From: Akkermansia muciniphila
GTDB taxonomy: Bacteria > Verrucomicrobiota > Verrucomicrobiia > Verrucomicrobiales > Akkermansiaceae
DNA length: 64,000 nucleotides
Assembly: GCA_945860285.1 (NCBI GenBank)
Contig: CAMAQB010000003.1
Location: 21,920-85,919, forward strand
Direction: 5' to 3'
In this document: one piece after another, positions 16,702-25,353 of the stretch
How positions within the stretch are numbered: position 1 is the stretch's first letter
How the letters are laid out: each line of letters starts with the position of its first letter
Translations under genes and position numbers: made by a program
Notes under the pieces: generated by a model
What the model was told of the DNA's origin: nothing
Database searches by the model: none
What the model saw: only the letters and a program-made list of their open reading frames with translations

Positions 16702-16714
16702 GGGGCGCGGCCCC
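16702..16714 (-). terminator. GC-rich hairpin after lysA, weak terminator candidate
   Basis: GGGGC-GCG-GCCCC forms a 5-bp stem 11 bp downstream of the lysA stop on the minus strand. No T-run follows, so intrinsic termination is doubtful. Confidence 0.25.
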
Positions 16715-16725
16715 GCCTAGCGGAT

Positions 16726-18012
16726 TCAGATCTCACCGGCGATAAGATCATCCAGCGTCTGGCGTTTTCTCGCCACCACGGCTTCGCTGCCATCGACGAG
16801 GATTTCCGCAGGCAAGGGTCGGGTGTTGTAATTGCTGGCCATGACGAAACCATAAGCACCAGCGGAGAGCAGGGCGATTACATCGCCGGGCTTGAAGTCG
16901 GGCATCACCCGGTCCTGACAGAAAAAATCGCCGCTTTCACAAATCGGCCCGACGACGTCCGCTTTGACCGGGGTGCTGTTGTTTTCCTGAAGCGTGGCGA
17001 TTTCGTGATGTCCTTCATACAAGGCGGGACGGATGAGATCGTTCATTCCCGCATCGACGATTTTGAAGGTCTTGGCGTTGCCCTTTTTTTCATAGAGGCA
17101 GCGGGTGAGCAGCACGCCTGCGTTGCCGACGATGTAGCGACCCGGCTCCATCAGGATTTTCAGGCCCAGGTCTTCGAGCAGGGGAACAACGGCGGCACCG
17201 TATTCGTCAATGCTCAATGGTTTGCTGTCGGGATCGTGATTGGCCCACCAACTCGCCTGGCCCGAGGCCAGGGAGTCGTGATAGACGATGCCGATGCCGC
17301 CGCCGATGGACCAGAATTCGATCTGATGCCGCTCTTTCAGCAGTTGTGCCAGCGGCTTGACTTTTCTCACCGCTTCGACGAACGGAGCGATCGAGGTCAA
17401 TTGCGAGCCGATATGCATTTGCAACCCGCGCATGCGGACATGAGGCCATTCCCGCGCGGCTTGATCGTAGAGCGCCTCGATGGCTTCGAAGTCGATGCCG
17501 AATTTATTCTCCGACTTGCCGGTGGAGATGTATTTGTGGGTCTTGGCATCGACGTTCGGATTGACCCGCACGGCGGCCGGTGCAAACACTCCCAACTCCG
17601 CAGCCACTTCGTTGAGATAGGCAAGTTCGGCGGCGGATTCGACGTTGAAACAATAGATGTTGTTTTGCAGGGCGTAGATGATTTCATCGCGGGTTTTGCC
17701 CACTCCGGCGAAGGTGCAGTGAGCCGGGTTGCCGCCGGCTTTGATCACCCGGAAAAGTTCGCCGCCTGATACGATATCAAACCATGCCCCTGCCTGGGCC
17801 AGCAGGCGCAGCACGGAAAGGTTGGAGTTGGCCTTGACCGCATAGGCGATCGCATGATCGAGACCGCCCAATGCCCGGTCGAGCCGATGGTAATGATCGA
17901 GAATGGTGTTGCCTGAATAGACGTAAAGCGGTGTGCCGTGGGCATCGGCGAGTCCCTGCAGGGCCACGTTTTCGCAGTGAAGTTGTCCGTTGATGTAAGT
18001 GAAAGCATGCAT
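16726..18012 (-). CDS. lysA: Diaminopimelate decarboxylase
   Basis: A 428-aa PLP enzyme that makes lysine from meso-diaminopimelate. AIAYAVKANSN carries the Schiff-base Lys60. GELFRVIKAG and GVGKTRDEI are alanine-racemase-fold barrel motifs. IGGGIGI is the glycine loop that binds PLP phosphate, and GPICESGD carries the active-site Cys at the dimer interface. The length fits LysA. Starts at ATG 18012, with a promoter candidate 9 bp upstream and almost no leader. It is monocistronic or leads into the exporter gene 158 bp downstream. Confidence 0.95.
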   Translation of the reverse strand: MHAFTYINGQLHCENVALQGLADAHGTPLYVYSGNTILDHYHRLDRALGGLDHAIAYAVKANSNLSVLRLLAQAGAWFDIVSGGELFRVIKAGGNPAHCTFAGVGKTRDEIIYALQNNIYCFNVESAAELAYLNEVAAELGVFAPAAVRVNPNVDAKTHKYISTGKSENKFGIDFEAIEALYDQAAREWPHVRMRGLQMHIGSQLTSIAPFVEAVRKVKPLAQLLKERHQIEFWSIGGGIGIVYHDSLASGQASWWANHDPDSKPLSIDEYGAAVVPLLEDLGLKILMEPGRYIVGNAGVLLTRCLYEKKGNAKTFKIVDAGMNDLIRPALYEGHHEIATLQENNSTPVKADVVGPICESGDFFCQDRVMPDFKPGDVIALLSAGAYGFVMASNYNTRPLPAEILVDGSEAVVARKRQTLDDLIAGEI

Positions 18013-18021
18013 GCGGGCCGC

Positions 18022-18050
18022 ACGCTAGACGCATATCCCTAACCAGCCAA
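18022..18050 (-). promoter_or_regulatory. Candidate lysA promoter, near-leaderless
   Basis: On the minus strand TTGGCT (18045-18050) and TAGCGT (18022-18027) are 17 bp apart. Nine bases separate the -10 from the lysA ATG at 18012, the same distance as in the ssb candidate. The -10 keeps the T1, A2 and T6 positions only. Confidence 0.4.
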
Positions 18051-18069
18051 GCAGGAAAATGCGGCAATC

Positions 18070-18495
18070 TCAGTCGATCAACAGCCGCACGCTTTCTGTG
18101 CCGGGATAATCGGCCTGCGCGGTCAGTCGGATGCCGCCGCGGGAGGAGAAGTCGCCGCGCACGACTGCCTCGACGGGTTTGCAGGCGGCGATGAAGTCAT
18201 CAAGGATCCGGTTGACAATTTCCTCGTTGAAAGCCCGGTGATTGCGGAAAGAGGTGAGATAAAATTTCAGTGATTTCGTTTCCACGCAGAGTTGGTCAGG
18301 CCGGTAGCGGATTTGGATGCGCGCGCTGTCCGGCTGGCCGGTCACCGGGCAGAGTGAGGAAAATTCAGGAAAATCGAGGTGCACCCAGTAATGGTTTTCG
18401 GGCGAGCGGTTGGGAAATGTTTCCAGGCGTGCATCGTCGGGCGACTGCGGCCACGAACTCTGCGAGTTTCCCAACAAGGTCAGCGATTCACTCAT
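18070..18495 (-). CDS. queF: NADPH-dependent 7-cyano-7-deazaguanine (preQ0) reductase
   Basis: 141 aa, the short unimodular QueF type. FSSLCPVTGQPDSA gives the nucleophilic Cys49 and proton-donor Asp56. The QueF signature region reads VETKSLKFYLTSFRNHRAFNEE, where family members have E(S/T)KSLKxYLxSFRNHxxFHE, supplying the substrate-binding Glu. The enzyme reduces a nitrile to an amine to make preQ1 for queuosine in tRNA. ATG 18495 is preferred over a TTG at 18507. It is divergent from the MoxR operon, and no other queuosine genes are nearby. Confidence 0.92.
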   Translation of the reverse strand: MSESLTLLGNSQSSWPQSPDDARLETFPNRSPENHYWVHLDFPEFSSLCPVTGQPDSARIQIRYRPDQLCVETKSLKFYLTSFRNHRAFNEEIVNRILDDFIAACKPVEAVVRGDFSSRGGIRLTAQADYPGTESVRLLID

Positions 18496-18540
18496 GCGCG
18501 AATTCAATCAGCAATTCCTTGCGGAGACAAGCACCGACTT

Positions 18541-18551
18541 GTCATAATGAC
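18541..18551. promoter_or_regulatory. Inverted repeat GTCAT-A-ATGAC between queF and the MoxR operon
   Basis: A perfect 5+1+5 inverted repeat lies in the 178-bp divergent intergenic region. It could be a regulator site for either direction. The region also holds GTCGTC near-repeats at 18550 and 18580. No clear -10/-35 pair was found for the MoxR operon. Confidence 0.3.
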
Positions 18552-18673
18552 GACTGGCAGGCGCGACAATCCAATTTTTCCTCTGTCGTCATGGAGGGGT
18601 GACCGGGGTGTGCCATCCGAGGCACAAGATTCATGAAAGAACCCGGCCTGTCGGCAAGTAGTGGGGAGCACAC

Positions 18674-19741
18674 ATGCCAAGTCAGGAAACTCAGGAAATT
18701 CCCGCAACGGGTAACATTGCCTTCTCCACCGTGCCCCTTGATGATCAGGCTGCGGCCGCACTGCTGGTCTCCAGTTATCAAAAAATTGTCGCGGAGATGG
18801 GCAAGTTCATCGTCGGTCAGAGCGATGTCATCGAGCAATTGATCATCGCCGTGCTCGCAGGCGGTCACTGCCTGTTAGAGGGAGTGCCGGGTCTGGCCAA
18901 GACCGCCATGATCCGCACCCTTTCGCAGACTCTGGCGCTGGCATTCCGCCGGATTCAATTCACGCCGGACTTGATGCCCAGCGACATTACCGGCACGGAC
19001 ATCATCCAGGAAGACCCGGAAACCGGCAGGCGCTCGTTTGTTTTCCAAGCCGGCCCGGTGTTCACACAAATGTTGCTGGCCGATGAAATCAACCGCACGC
19101 CGCCCAAAACCCAGGCCGCTCTTTTGGAGGCGATGCAGGAAAAAACCGTCACCGTGGGTGGCCACACCCTGGCACTTGAGCAGCCGTTTTTCGTGCTGGC
19201 GACGCAAAATCCAATCGAGCAGGAAGGCACCTATCCCTTGCCCGAGGCGCAACGCGACCGCTTCATTTTCCTGGTAAAGGTGGAATACCCGAGTCGCGAA
19301 GAAGAGCGGCAGATCCTGCTCCGCACCACCGGCACTTTTGAGACGCAGATCGAACCGGTGCTGAGTGGTGCCCAGATTCTGGCGCTGCAGAAAACCGTTC
19401 GCAAAGTCCCGGTGCCCGAGCATGTCACCGATTTCATTCTCGATTTGGTCCGCTTCACCCGACCTGATGAACCCGGCGCGCCGGACTTTGTCAAGGAACT
19501 CGTCGCCTGGGGTGCCGGTCCCCGCGCCTGCCAAAACCTTGTGCTCGCCGGCAAGGTGCGCGCCGTGTTGCGCGGACGTTTTCATGTCACCATCGACGAT
19601 GTCGAAGCTCTCGCCCGTCCGATCATGCGCCACCGCATTGTTCCCACGTTCAATGCCGAGGCGGATGGCATTTCTGTCGATGAAATCGTCAGCCGCATTC
19701 TCAAGGTGGTGCCGCGCGGCGAAGCCAAACGCTCGCTGTAA
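18674..19741 (+). CDS. MoxR-family AAA+ ATPase
   Basis: 355 aa. Walker A GVPGLAKT is at residues 70-77, Walker B MLLADEIN at 133-140, and the MoxR-specific sequences [12 protein letters not shown] and [18 protein letters not shown] follow. The C-terminal lid includes the typical RxH-rich end. MoxR ATPases act as chaperones that mature or activate VWA-domain partners encoded next to them. Here the next genes are DUF58, BatA-like and VWA/GATase-like proteins, the standard MoxR-associated set. It leads an operon running to 31637. The ATG at 18674 is preceded by GGGGAGC, a reasonable ribosome-binding site. Confidence 0.93.
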   Translation: MPSQETQEIPATGNIAFSTVPLDDQAAAALLVSSYQKIVAEMGKFIVGQSDVIEQLIIAVLAGGHCLLEGVPGLAKTAMIRTLSQTLALAFRRIQFTPDLMPSDITGTDIIQEDPETGRRSFVFQAGPVFTQMLLADEINRTPPKTQAALLEAMQEKTVTVGGHTLALEQPFFVLATQNPIEQEGTYPLPEAQRDRFIFLVKVEYPSREEERQILLRTTGTFETQIEPVLSGAQILALQKTVRKVPVPEHVTDFILDLVRFTRPDEPGAPDFVKELVAWGAGPRACQNLVLAGKVRAVLRGRFHVTIDDVEALARPIMRHRIVPTFNAEADGISVDEIVSRILKVVPRGEAKRSL

Positions 19742-19819
19742 CCGATTGAACAATCGCAGCACGACCGGGCCGCCACACGGTGCCCGGTGACTTGTTCCCA
19801 ACCGTCCCGCACACCATCC

Positions 19820-20725
19820 ATGGCCCACGTCAGCGACTTTCTCAAGCCCAGCGATCTACATCGCATCTCCAACCTTCAGGTGTTGGCGCGCCAGGTCGTC
19901 GAAGGCTTCACCAGCGGTTTTCATCGTTCGCCCCACAAGGGCTACAGCGTCGAATTCAAACAACACCGGCAATACGTGCAGGGCGATGAAATCCGTCGGC
20001 TCGACTGGAGCGTGTTCGCCCGCAGCGACCGACATTACATTCGCGAATACGAAGAGGAAACCAACCTGCGTTCCACCATCATCCTTGATCGCAGTGGTTC
20101 GATGAACTACGCCGGCAGCACCGCCGGAGGTGTCAGCAAATACGAATATGCCACCAAGCTCGCCGCTTGTCTTGCCTACATGATGGTCCATCAGGCGGAT
20201 GGTGTCGGTCTAACAACATTCGACACCAAAATCCGCAGCCACATCCCGCCGCGCTCGCGGGTGAGCCATCTGCGGGTGATTCTCAATGAGCTGGAAAAAG
20301 GCAGGCCCGGAGGCGAGACCGAATTGGGTGAAGTATTCCATGAGCTCGAGGCCAAATTGCAACGTCGCGGTCTGCTCATCATCATTTCCGATTGTTTCGG
20401 CGAGGTTGCGAGTTTTCTCAAGGCACTGGCTCACTTCCGTCATGCCCGCCACGAAATTCTGGTCTTTCAAATCTGGGATCGCGACGAATTGGAGTTTCCC
20501 TTCAAAAGCTGGACCCAGTTTGACTGCATGGAGCAAGAGGGTGTCAAACATTTGCTGGACCCGGCGATGCTTCGACAGTCGTATATGGAAAACCTGGCCG
20601 CCTTCCGCGACAGCCTGGTTCGCGGCTGCCGCCGCAACAACATCGACCTGGTGCCATTCTGCACCGACGAGCCCTACGCCAATGCGCTCGCCGCCTACAT
20701 GACCCGGAGACTCGGACGTCGATGA
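19820..20725 (+). CDS. DUF58 / VWA-like domain protein
   Basis: About 301 aa, cytoplasmic. HRSPHKGYSVEFKQHRQYVQGDEIRRLDW, read here in pieces, matches the DUF58 core, in which GxSxEFxxxRxYxxGDxxRxIDW is conserved. A VWA-like segment follows with DRSGSM at 90-95, a full DxSxS metal site. DUF58 proteins are the direct partners of MoxR in Bat-type clusters. An upstream ATG (19787) would add 11 residues. The final ATGA overlaps the BatA-like gene, indicating coupled translation. Confidence 0.9.
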   Translation: MAHVSDFLKPSDLHRISNLQVLARQVVEGFTSGFHRSPHKGYSVEFKQHRQYVQGDEIRRLDWSVFARSDRHYIREYEEETNLRSTIILDRSGSMNYAGSTAGGVSKYEYATKLAACLAYMMVHQADGVGLTTFDTKIRSHIPPRSRVSHLRVILNELEKGRPGGETELGEVFHELEAKLQRRGLLIIISDCFGEVASFLKALAHFRHARHEILVFQIWDRDELEFPFKSWTQFDCMEQEGVKHLLDPAMLRQSYMENLAAFRDSLVRGCRRNNIDLVPFCTDEPYANALAAYMTRRLGRR

Positions 20726-22884
20726 ATTTCCTCAACACCGCCATTTTAGTTGGGCTGGCAGCGGGAGCGATTCCGCTCATCATTCATCTGTTTCACAAAA
20801 GCCGTTTCAAGGTGGTCAAATGGGGCGCGACACATCTGCTGTCCACCGTGGTGCGCACCAATCAGAAACGGATCAAGATCGAACAATGGATCCTGCTGGC
20901 GATCCGCTGTGCGATTCCCATACTTCTCGCCCTGATGATGGCGCGACCGATGTGGCATGCCGGGTCCGGTTTGTTAGGCGAGAGGCCCACCGCGACGGTC
21001 GTGTTGCTCGACAACAGCTACTCGATGGAGGCGGGTCGCGCCGGGACATCCCATTTCAGCCTCGCCCGCGATGAAACGATGCGTCTGGTGGGCGGGCTCA
21101 AACCGGGATCGGAATCCTACGTTTACCTGATGGGGGAGGAGACCGGGGTGTTGGACGAGCCGACCCGCGACCTCACTCGATTGACCCGGGTGCTGGCCAA
21201 GGCGGGATCGGGTTACGGTATGGCACACGTGCCTGCGGCGATCGAGCAGGTGACAGGCACCTTGGATCAAATGACCGAGGGCGTCCGGCAGGTCATCGTG
21301 CTCACGGACTTCCAGCGGGTGAGTTTTCCGATTACCGAAGACAAGGCGCTGGGACAGGCACTGGAGCGTTTGAAAAATCTTCCGGTTCGGCCGACCATTA
21401 CCCTCTGGAATGTGGGAGGTGATGCCAGGGAAAATGTCGCCGTTGAATCGCTGGATTTTTCCAAACTGATGGTTGGCGTCGGCCAGAAAGTTCAAATCCG
21501 CGCGAATCTGCGCAACTACGGTGACAACCCGCGGCCTGATTTGCGCGTGGTGATGAAGATCGATGGCCTGGAGCAAAGCACCACCCAGGTTGCGTTGGGA
21601 GCAAAGGCGCAGAGCCAGGTATTGTTCAGTCATGTGTTTGACAGGGCCGGTTCTCATGTCGTCGAGATCGCCACCGAGGCCGATGCGGTCAGTGGCGACA
21701 ACAGCATGCTGGCGAGCATCCCGGTGCGCGACCGGCTTGGCGTGTTGCTTGTCGACGGCGCGCCGGGTGCCGCGCCGGACGACTTGAAAAGCGAGACCGG
21801 CTTTGCCCAAATTGCGTTGGCACCTTTTGCCGCGGGCAAGGTCGAACAAGCCGACCTGATCGAAACAAAGGTGGTGGATGCGGCGAATCTAACAACAAAT
21901 CACCTCGCCGACGCGGCGGTCGTGGTGCTGGCAAATGTCGCCACGTTGAGCGAGGCAACACTTGCGGCGCTGGAACAATTTGTCGATCGTGGTGGTGGCC
22001 TGCTGGTGTTCACCGGCGACCGCTGTGATCCCGCGTGGTGGAACGGGGCCTTTGCCAAACTCGCGCCGCTGCCGCTTGGCGCGCGCGCTGGCGAGCCGGG
22101 TGACACCGCGCCGACAATGGGCGTTCTCGGCCAGCGTTTCGAACATCCGGCGCTGGAGATGTTCAACGACCCGCGCAACGGTAGTTTGTCCGATTTCGCT
22201 TTGAAAGCCTGGTTTCGATTCAAATCGCCGGAGGTCACGGGCAAGCCGGATGATCCGGTGGTGATGGCCCGACTGGGCAACGGCGATCCCTTTCTGGTGG
22301 AAAAACCATTCGGCAAGGGCAGGGTGATCGCCTGCGCCACCGCACTCGATTCCGACTGGAGCAATCTGCCCGCACGACCGTCCTATCTGCCCGTGGTTCA
22401 GCGGCTTTGCACCGCTTTGGCATCAACCGTCAATCCACCTCGCAACCTGCGAGTGGGTGAGCCCCTTACCTTCTTTGTGCCGCTTGCAAATGTCGGCAAA
22501 CCCGCGCTGCTCACCCTGCCGGATGCCAGCACGGTTGATGTCACTGTGGCCGGTCGTGGCGATCACGGTGTGATTGAATACCCGCAGACCCGGCGTCCCG
22601 GTCTCTATACGCTTTTGCCGTCGGATGGCATTCCCATTCATTGCGTGGTCAACGTCGATCGCGCCGAATCGGATCCCGAACGCCTGACTGATTCAGAAAT
22701 CCAGAACCTGGCAAAGTCCCACGGACTGCAACTGGTGCGCAGCGCTGAAGAATTCAAAGCACTCGACAAAGTGCAACGCTATGGTCGAGAGTTGTGGCAG
22801 TGGGCGCTGATCGGCTTGCTCGTGCTGCTTTTCGTCGAACTCCTTCTCCAACAGAAATTCGCCCGCGGCGGCGCCAGAACATGA
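20722..22884 (+). CDS. BatA-like membrane protein with VWA domain
   Basis: 720 aa. The N-terminus is a BatA domain: transmembrane helix 1 (about 6-25), FHKSRFKVVKWGATHLL, and helix 2 (about 55-77). A VWA-like region begins with LLDNSYSME (Asp97-x-Ser99-x-Ser101). Later segments include a GATase-like fold (VVVLANVATLSEATLAALEQFV, GGGLLVFTGD). A C-terminal transmembrane helix (about 692-712) anchors the other end, so most of the protein is probably periplasmic. It overlaps its neighbours by 4 bp on both sides. In Bat systems such proteins are substrates or partners of MoxR/DUF58; the exact role is unknown. Confidence 0.88.
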   Translation: MNFLNTAILVGLAAGAIPLIIHLFHKSRFKVVKWGATHLLSTVVRTNQKRIKIEQWILLAIRCAIPILLALMMARPMWHAGSGLLGERPTATVVLLDNSYSMEAGRAGTSHFSLARDETMRLVGGLKPGSESYVYLMGEETGVLDEPTRDLTRLTRVLAKAGSGYGMAHVPAAIEQVTGTLDQMTEGVRQVIVLTDFQRVSFPITEDKALGQALERLKNLPVRPTITLWNVGGDARENVAVESLDFSKLMVGVGQKVQIRANLRNYGDNPRPDLRVVMKIDGLEQSTTQVALGAKAQSQVLFSHVFDRAGSHVVEIATEADAVSGDNSMLASIPVRDRLGVLLVDGAPGAAPDDLKSETGFAQIALAPFAAGKVEQADLIETKVVDAANLTTNHLADAAVVVLANVATLSEATLAALEQFVDRGGGLLVFTGDRCDPAWWNGAFAKLAPLPLGARAGEPGDTAPTMGVLGQRFEHPALEMFNDPRNGSLSDFALKAWFRFKSPEVTGKPDDPVVMARLGNGDPFLVEKPFGKGRVIACATALDSDWSNLPARPSYLPVVQRLCTALASTVNPPRNLRVGEPLTFFVPLANVGKPALLTLPDASTVDVTVAGRGDHGVIEYPQTRRPGLYTLLPSDGIPIHCVVNVDRAESDPERLTDSEIQNLAKSHGLQLVRSAEEFKALDKVQRYGRELWQWALIGLLVLLFVELLLQQKFARGGART

Positions 22885-25319
22885 AGCACGAAACCGTCAC
22901 CCACTCCCTGCGTTGGGCCGGCTCCTGGCCCTGGTATGTCGGCCTTACAGCCGCTCTGGCATTGGCGCTTGCCGCGTGGCTGCTCTATCGGCGCGAGATC
23001 GGCGGAATGCGCCCCCTGTTCCGCTTTTTGCTGCCGCTGCTGCGCGCTGCGGCTGTGTTTCTCATTGTCATCCTGCTCGGCGGTCCCATTGTTCATCACC
23101 GCACTGTCATCGGTCAACTCGCGCGACTTATCATTCTGGTTGATGGCTCAGCCAGCATGCAACTCGCCGACCCCGGCATGGATGCGAACCGCAAGCTCCA
23201 TATTCTCGATCGACTCGGCATGCTGGAACCTGGCACCGTGAATCTCGCACAACCGCTGGCAGCCACCACCCTGGCCAGCGACCCCAACCCCGCGGTGAAA
23301 AACGCGCTGGCGAAATTCGACACGCTGCCGCGCTGGCAACGTGTGCAGGCGTTGTTGTCGGGCGGCAAACCCGGATCGGGCGTTTTGGACAAGCTGGCGG
23401 GCACCTTCGATGTGCAGGTGGCAACGCTCGATTATGGCAATGTGAATTTGTTGTGGCGGTCCGGCGCACAAGACAAACCCGTGCTGCGCGAATTGCCACA
23501 ACCTCAGGGCAGCATCACCGACCTGACGAGCGGACTGGCGTATGCCGCCAATATTCCGCAACAAGCGGGTCCCGGTGCCCTGTTGTTGATATCCGATGGC
23601 CAACACAATGCCGGTGAATCGCCCCTGGATACGGCGAAAATTCTATCGGGCAAAAAACTGCCGGTGTTTGCGATTGGCACGGGCAGCGACCGCGCGCCGC
23701 GCGACCTGGCGATCCTGCGCTGCGATGTGCCCGACAGCGTTTTTCACGAGGACGTTTTGCGCGGCGAGGTGCTGTTGAAAGAAGAGGTCGCCGCCGGTCT
23801 GCCGGTCACCCTCAGCATCGCGGATGGAGACAAGGTCATATGGGACAAGCAACTCATCACCGAGGCCAACACCCATCGGGTCGTGCCGTTCGAAATTCCC
23901 ATCAAAGAACTCGCCGCCGCGCGGCTCAAGGCCCTGCCAGAGGGGGCGGAAACATCCTCCGTCGCGCTCGATCTCAAGGTGAACGTTACTCCCATCGATG
24001 GCGAACGGGAGCTTTCCAATAACCAAAGCCGGATCCGCTTTCGCGCCGTGACCCAGAAGCGCAAGATACTTCTGTTGGATGGTCGCCCGCGCTGGGAAAC
24101 CCGTTATTTGAAAAATCTCTTCCAACGCGATGAAAAGTGGGAAGTCAATGCGGTGATCGCCGGCATGAAGACCGACACGGGATTCGATCGCGGTAGCAAG
24201 GAGGGCAGTTTCCCTGTCGACAAGGCGACACTTGATACCTACGAACTGGTCATTTTCGGGGATGTTCCAAAAGCCCTTTTCAAAGCAGAGGAGTTGAAGT
24301 GGCTGGCGGATTTTGTCGGCAAACGCGGCGGAGGAATGATCATGATCGATGGTGCCCGTGGCCACTTGCGCGAGTATGCGGATACTCTGCTGGGCCCGCT
24401 GCTGCCGGTCGACCTTGGCAACGTCAAACCAGCGGCCGCCGTGAGTTCTCTGATTCTCTCTGGCCGGGCCCCGGAGCTGGCATCCTTCGCCTTGAGTGCG
24501 GAAAGAGCTGCCAATGCCGGAGTGTGGGCGAATCTGCCGGTGCCGCGTTCGATCGCAAGTGGCACGCCATTGGCGGGCTCCGAAGTGCTCATCGAAGGCG
24601 AATCAACCGCCGGTCGATTGCCGCTGGCGGTGCTGCGGCCTTTCGGTGCGGGCCAGGTGTATTACCATGCGTTCGATGACTCATGGCGCTGGCGTCTCGA
24701 AGTGGCCGACAGCCATCATGTCAGGTACTGGAATCAGGTTGCGGCTTTTGTGTTGGAGGAACCTTTTGCCGCGCGCGACAAAAACCTTTCGCTCGATGCA
24801 GGAAAGTTGACTTACGAGCCCGGCGAACAGGCCGCGATCCGCGTTCGGCTGCGCAGCGGGGAGGGCAAAACCGTGACCGATGCCACAGTCGCGGCCGTAA
24901 TCTGGCGCGATGGCAAACGGGTGGCTGAAGTCGGTCTCACTCCCGATGCGGGTGGGGTGTTCCGGGGCAAAACCGCAGCGCTCGATGCCGGAGATTACGA
25001 AGTCACCATCGAAACCGCCGCCATTCCCGAGGGCAAAATCAAGGTGCGCACGGAGTTCAAAGTCGAAGCCCGGCAAAATGCGGAGCGCACGCTGCTCAGC
25101 GTCAATGAGGACCTGCTGCGTCAAATCGCGCTCACCAGCGGCGGGCGATATTTTCGTGAGGAGGATGCCGATCAACTCGATCCATTGTTGGAGCCCTTGA
25201 CCGCAGGTACAATCCGGGAAAGCGAGACACCGCTGTTGGAAAGCCGCTGGTGGTTTGGCCTTGTCGTGATACTGTTGACCATGGAATGGCTGCTCCGCAA
25301 GCGTGTCGGCATGCTTTGA
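22881..25319 (+). CDS. VWA / glutamine-amidotransferase-like membrane protein
   Basis: 812 aa from ATG 22881, which overlaps the previous stop (ATGA). Two transmembrane helices (about 17-36 and 52-71) precede a VWA-like segment with ILVDGSASM (Asp88-x-Ser90-x-Ser92). A class I amidotransferase-like fold starts around residue 390 (RKILLLDGRPRWETRYL) and includes YELVIFGDVP and GGGMIMIDGARG. No catalytic Cys/His pair is evident there. A carbohydrate- or Ig-like beta region follows, then a C-terminal helix (WWFGLVVILLTMEWLL). Proteins with this layout regularly follow BatA-like genes in PVC bacteria. Function unknown. Confidence 0.85.
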   Translation: MKHETVTHSLRWAGSWPWYVGLTAALALALAAWLLYRREIGGMRPLFRFLLPLLRAAAVFLIVILLGGPIVHHRTVIGQLARLIILVDGSASMQLADPGMDANRKLHILDRLGMLEPGTVNLAQPLAATTLASDPNPAVKNALAKFDTLPRWQRVQALLSGGKPGSGVLDKLAGTFDVQVATLDYGNVNLLWRSGAQDKPVLRELPQPQGSITDLTSGLAYAANIPQQAGPGALLLISDGQHNAGESPLDTAKILSGKKLPVFAIGTGSDRAPRDLAILRCDVPDSVFHEDVLRGEVLLKEEVAAGLPVTLSIADGDKVIWDKQLITEANTHRVVPFEIPIKELAAARLKALPEGAETSSVALDLKVNVTPIDGERELSNNQSRIRFRAVTQKRKILLLDGRPRWETRYLKNLFQRDEKWEVNAVIAGMKTDTGFDRGSKEGSFPVDKATLDTYELVIFGDVPKALFKAEELKWLADFVGKRGGGMIMIDGARGHLREYADTLLGPLLPVDLGNVKPAAAVSSLILSGRAPELASFALSAERAANAGVWANLPVPRSIASGTPLAGSEVLIEGESTAGRLPLAVLRPFGAGQVYYHAFDDSWRWRLEVADSHHVRYWNQVAAFVLEEPFAARDKNLSLDAGKLTYEPGEQAAIRVRLRSGEGKTVTDATVAAVIWRDGKRVAEVGLTPDAGGVFRGKTAALDAGDYEVTIETAAIPEGKIKVRTEFKVEARQNAERTLLSVNEDLLRQIALTSGGRYFREEDADQLDPLLEPLTAGTIRESETPLLESRWWFGLVVILLTMEWLLRKRVGML

Positions 25320-25353
25320 ATCCCATCATCCCCTTGTCTAACATTTCCACATC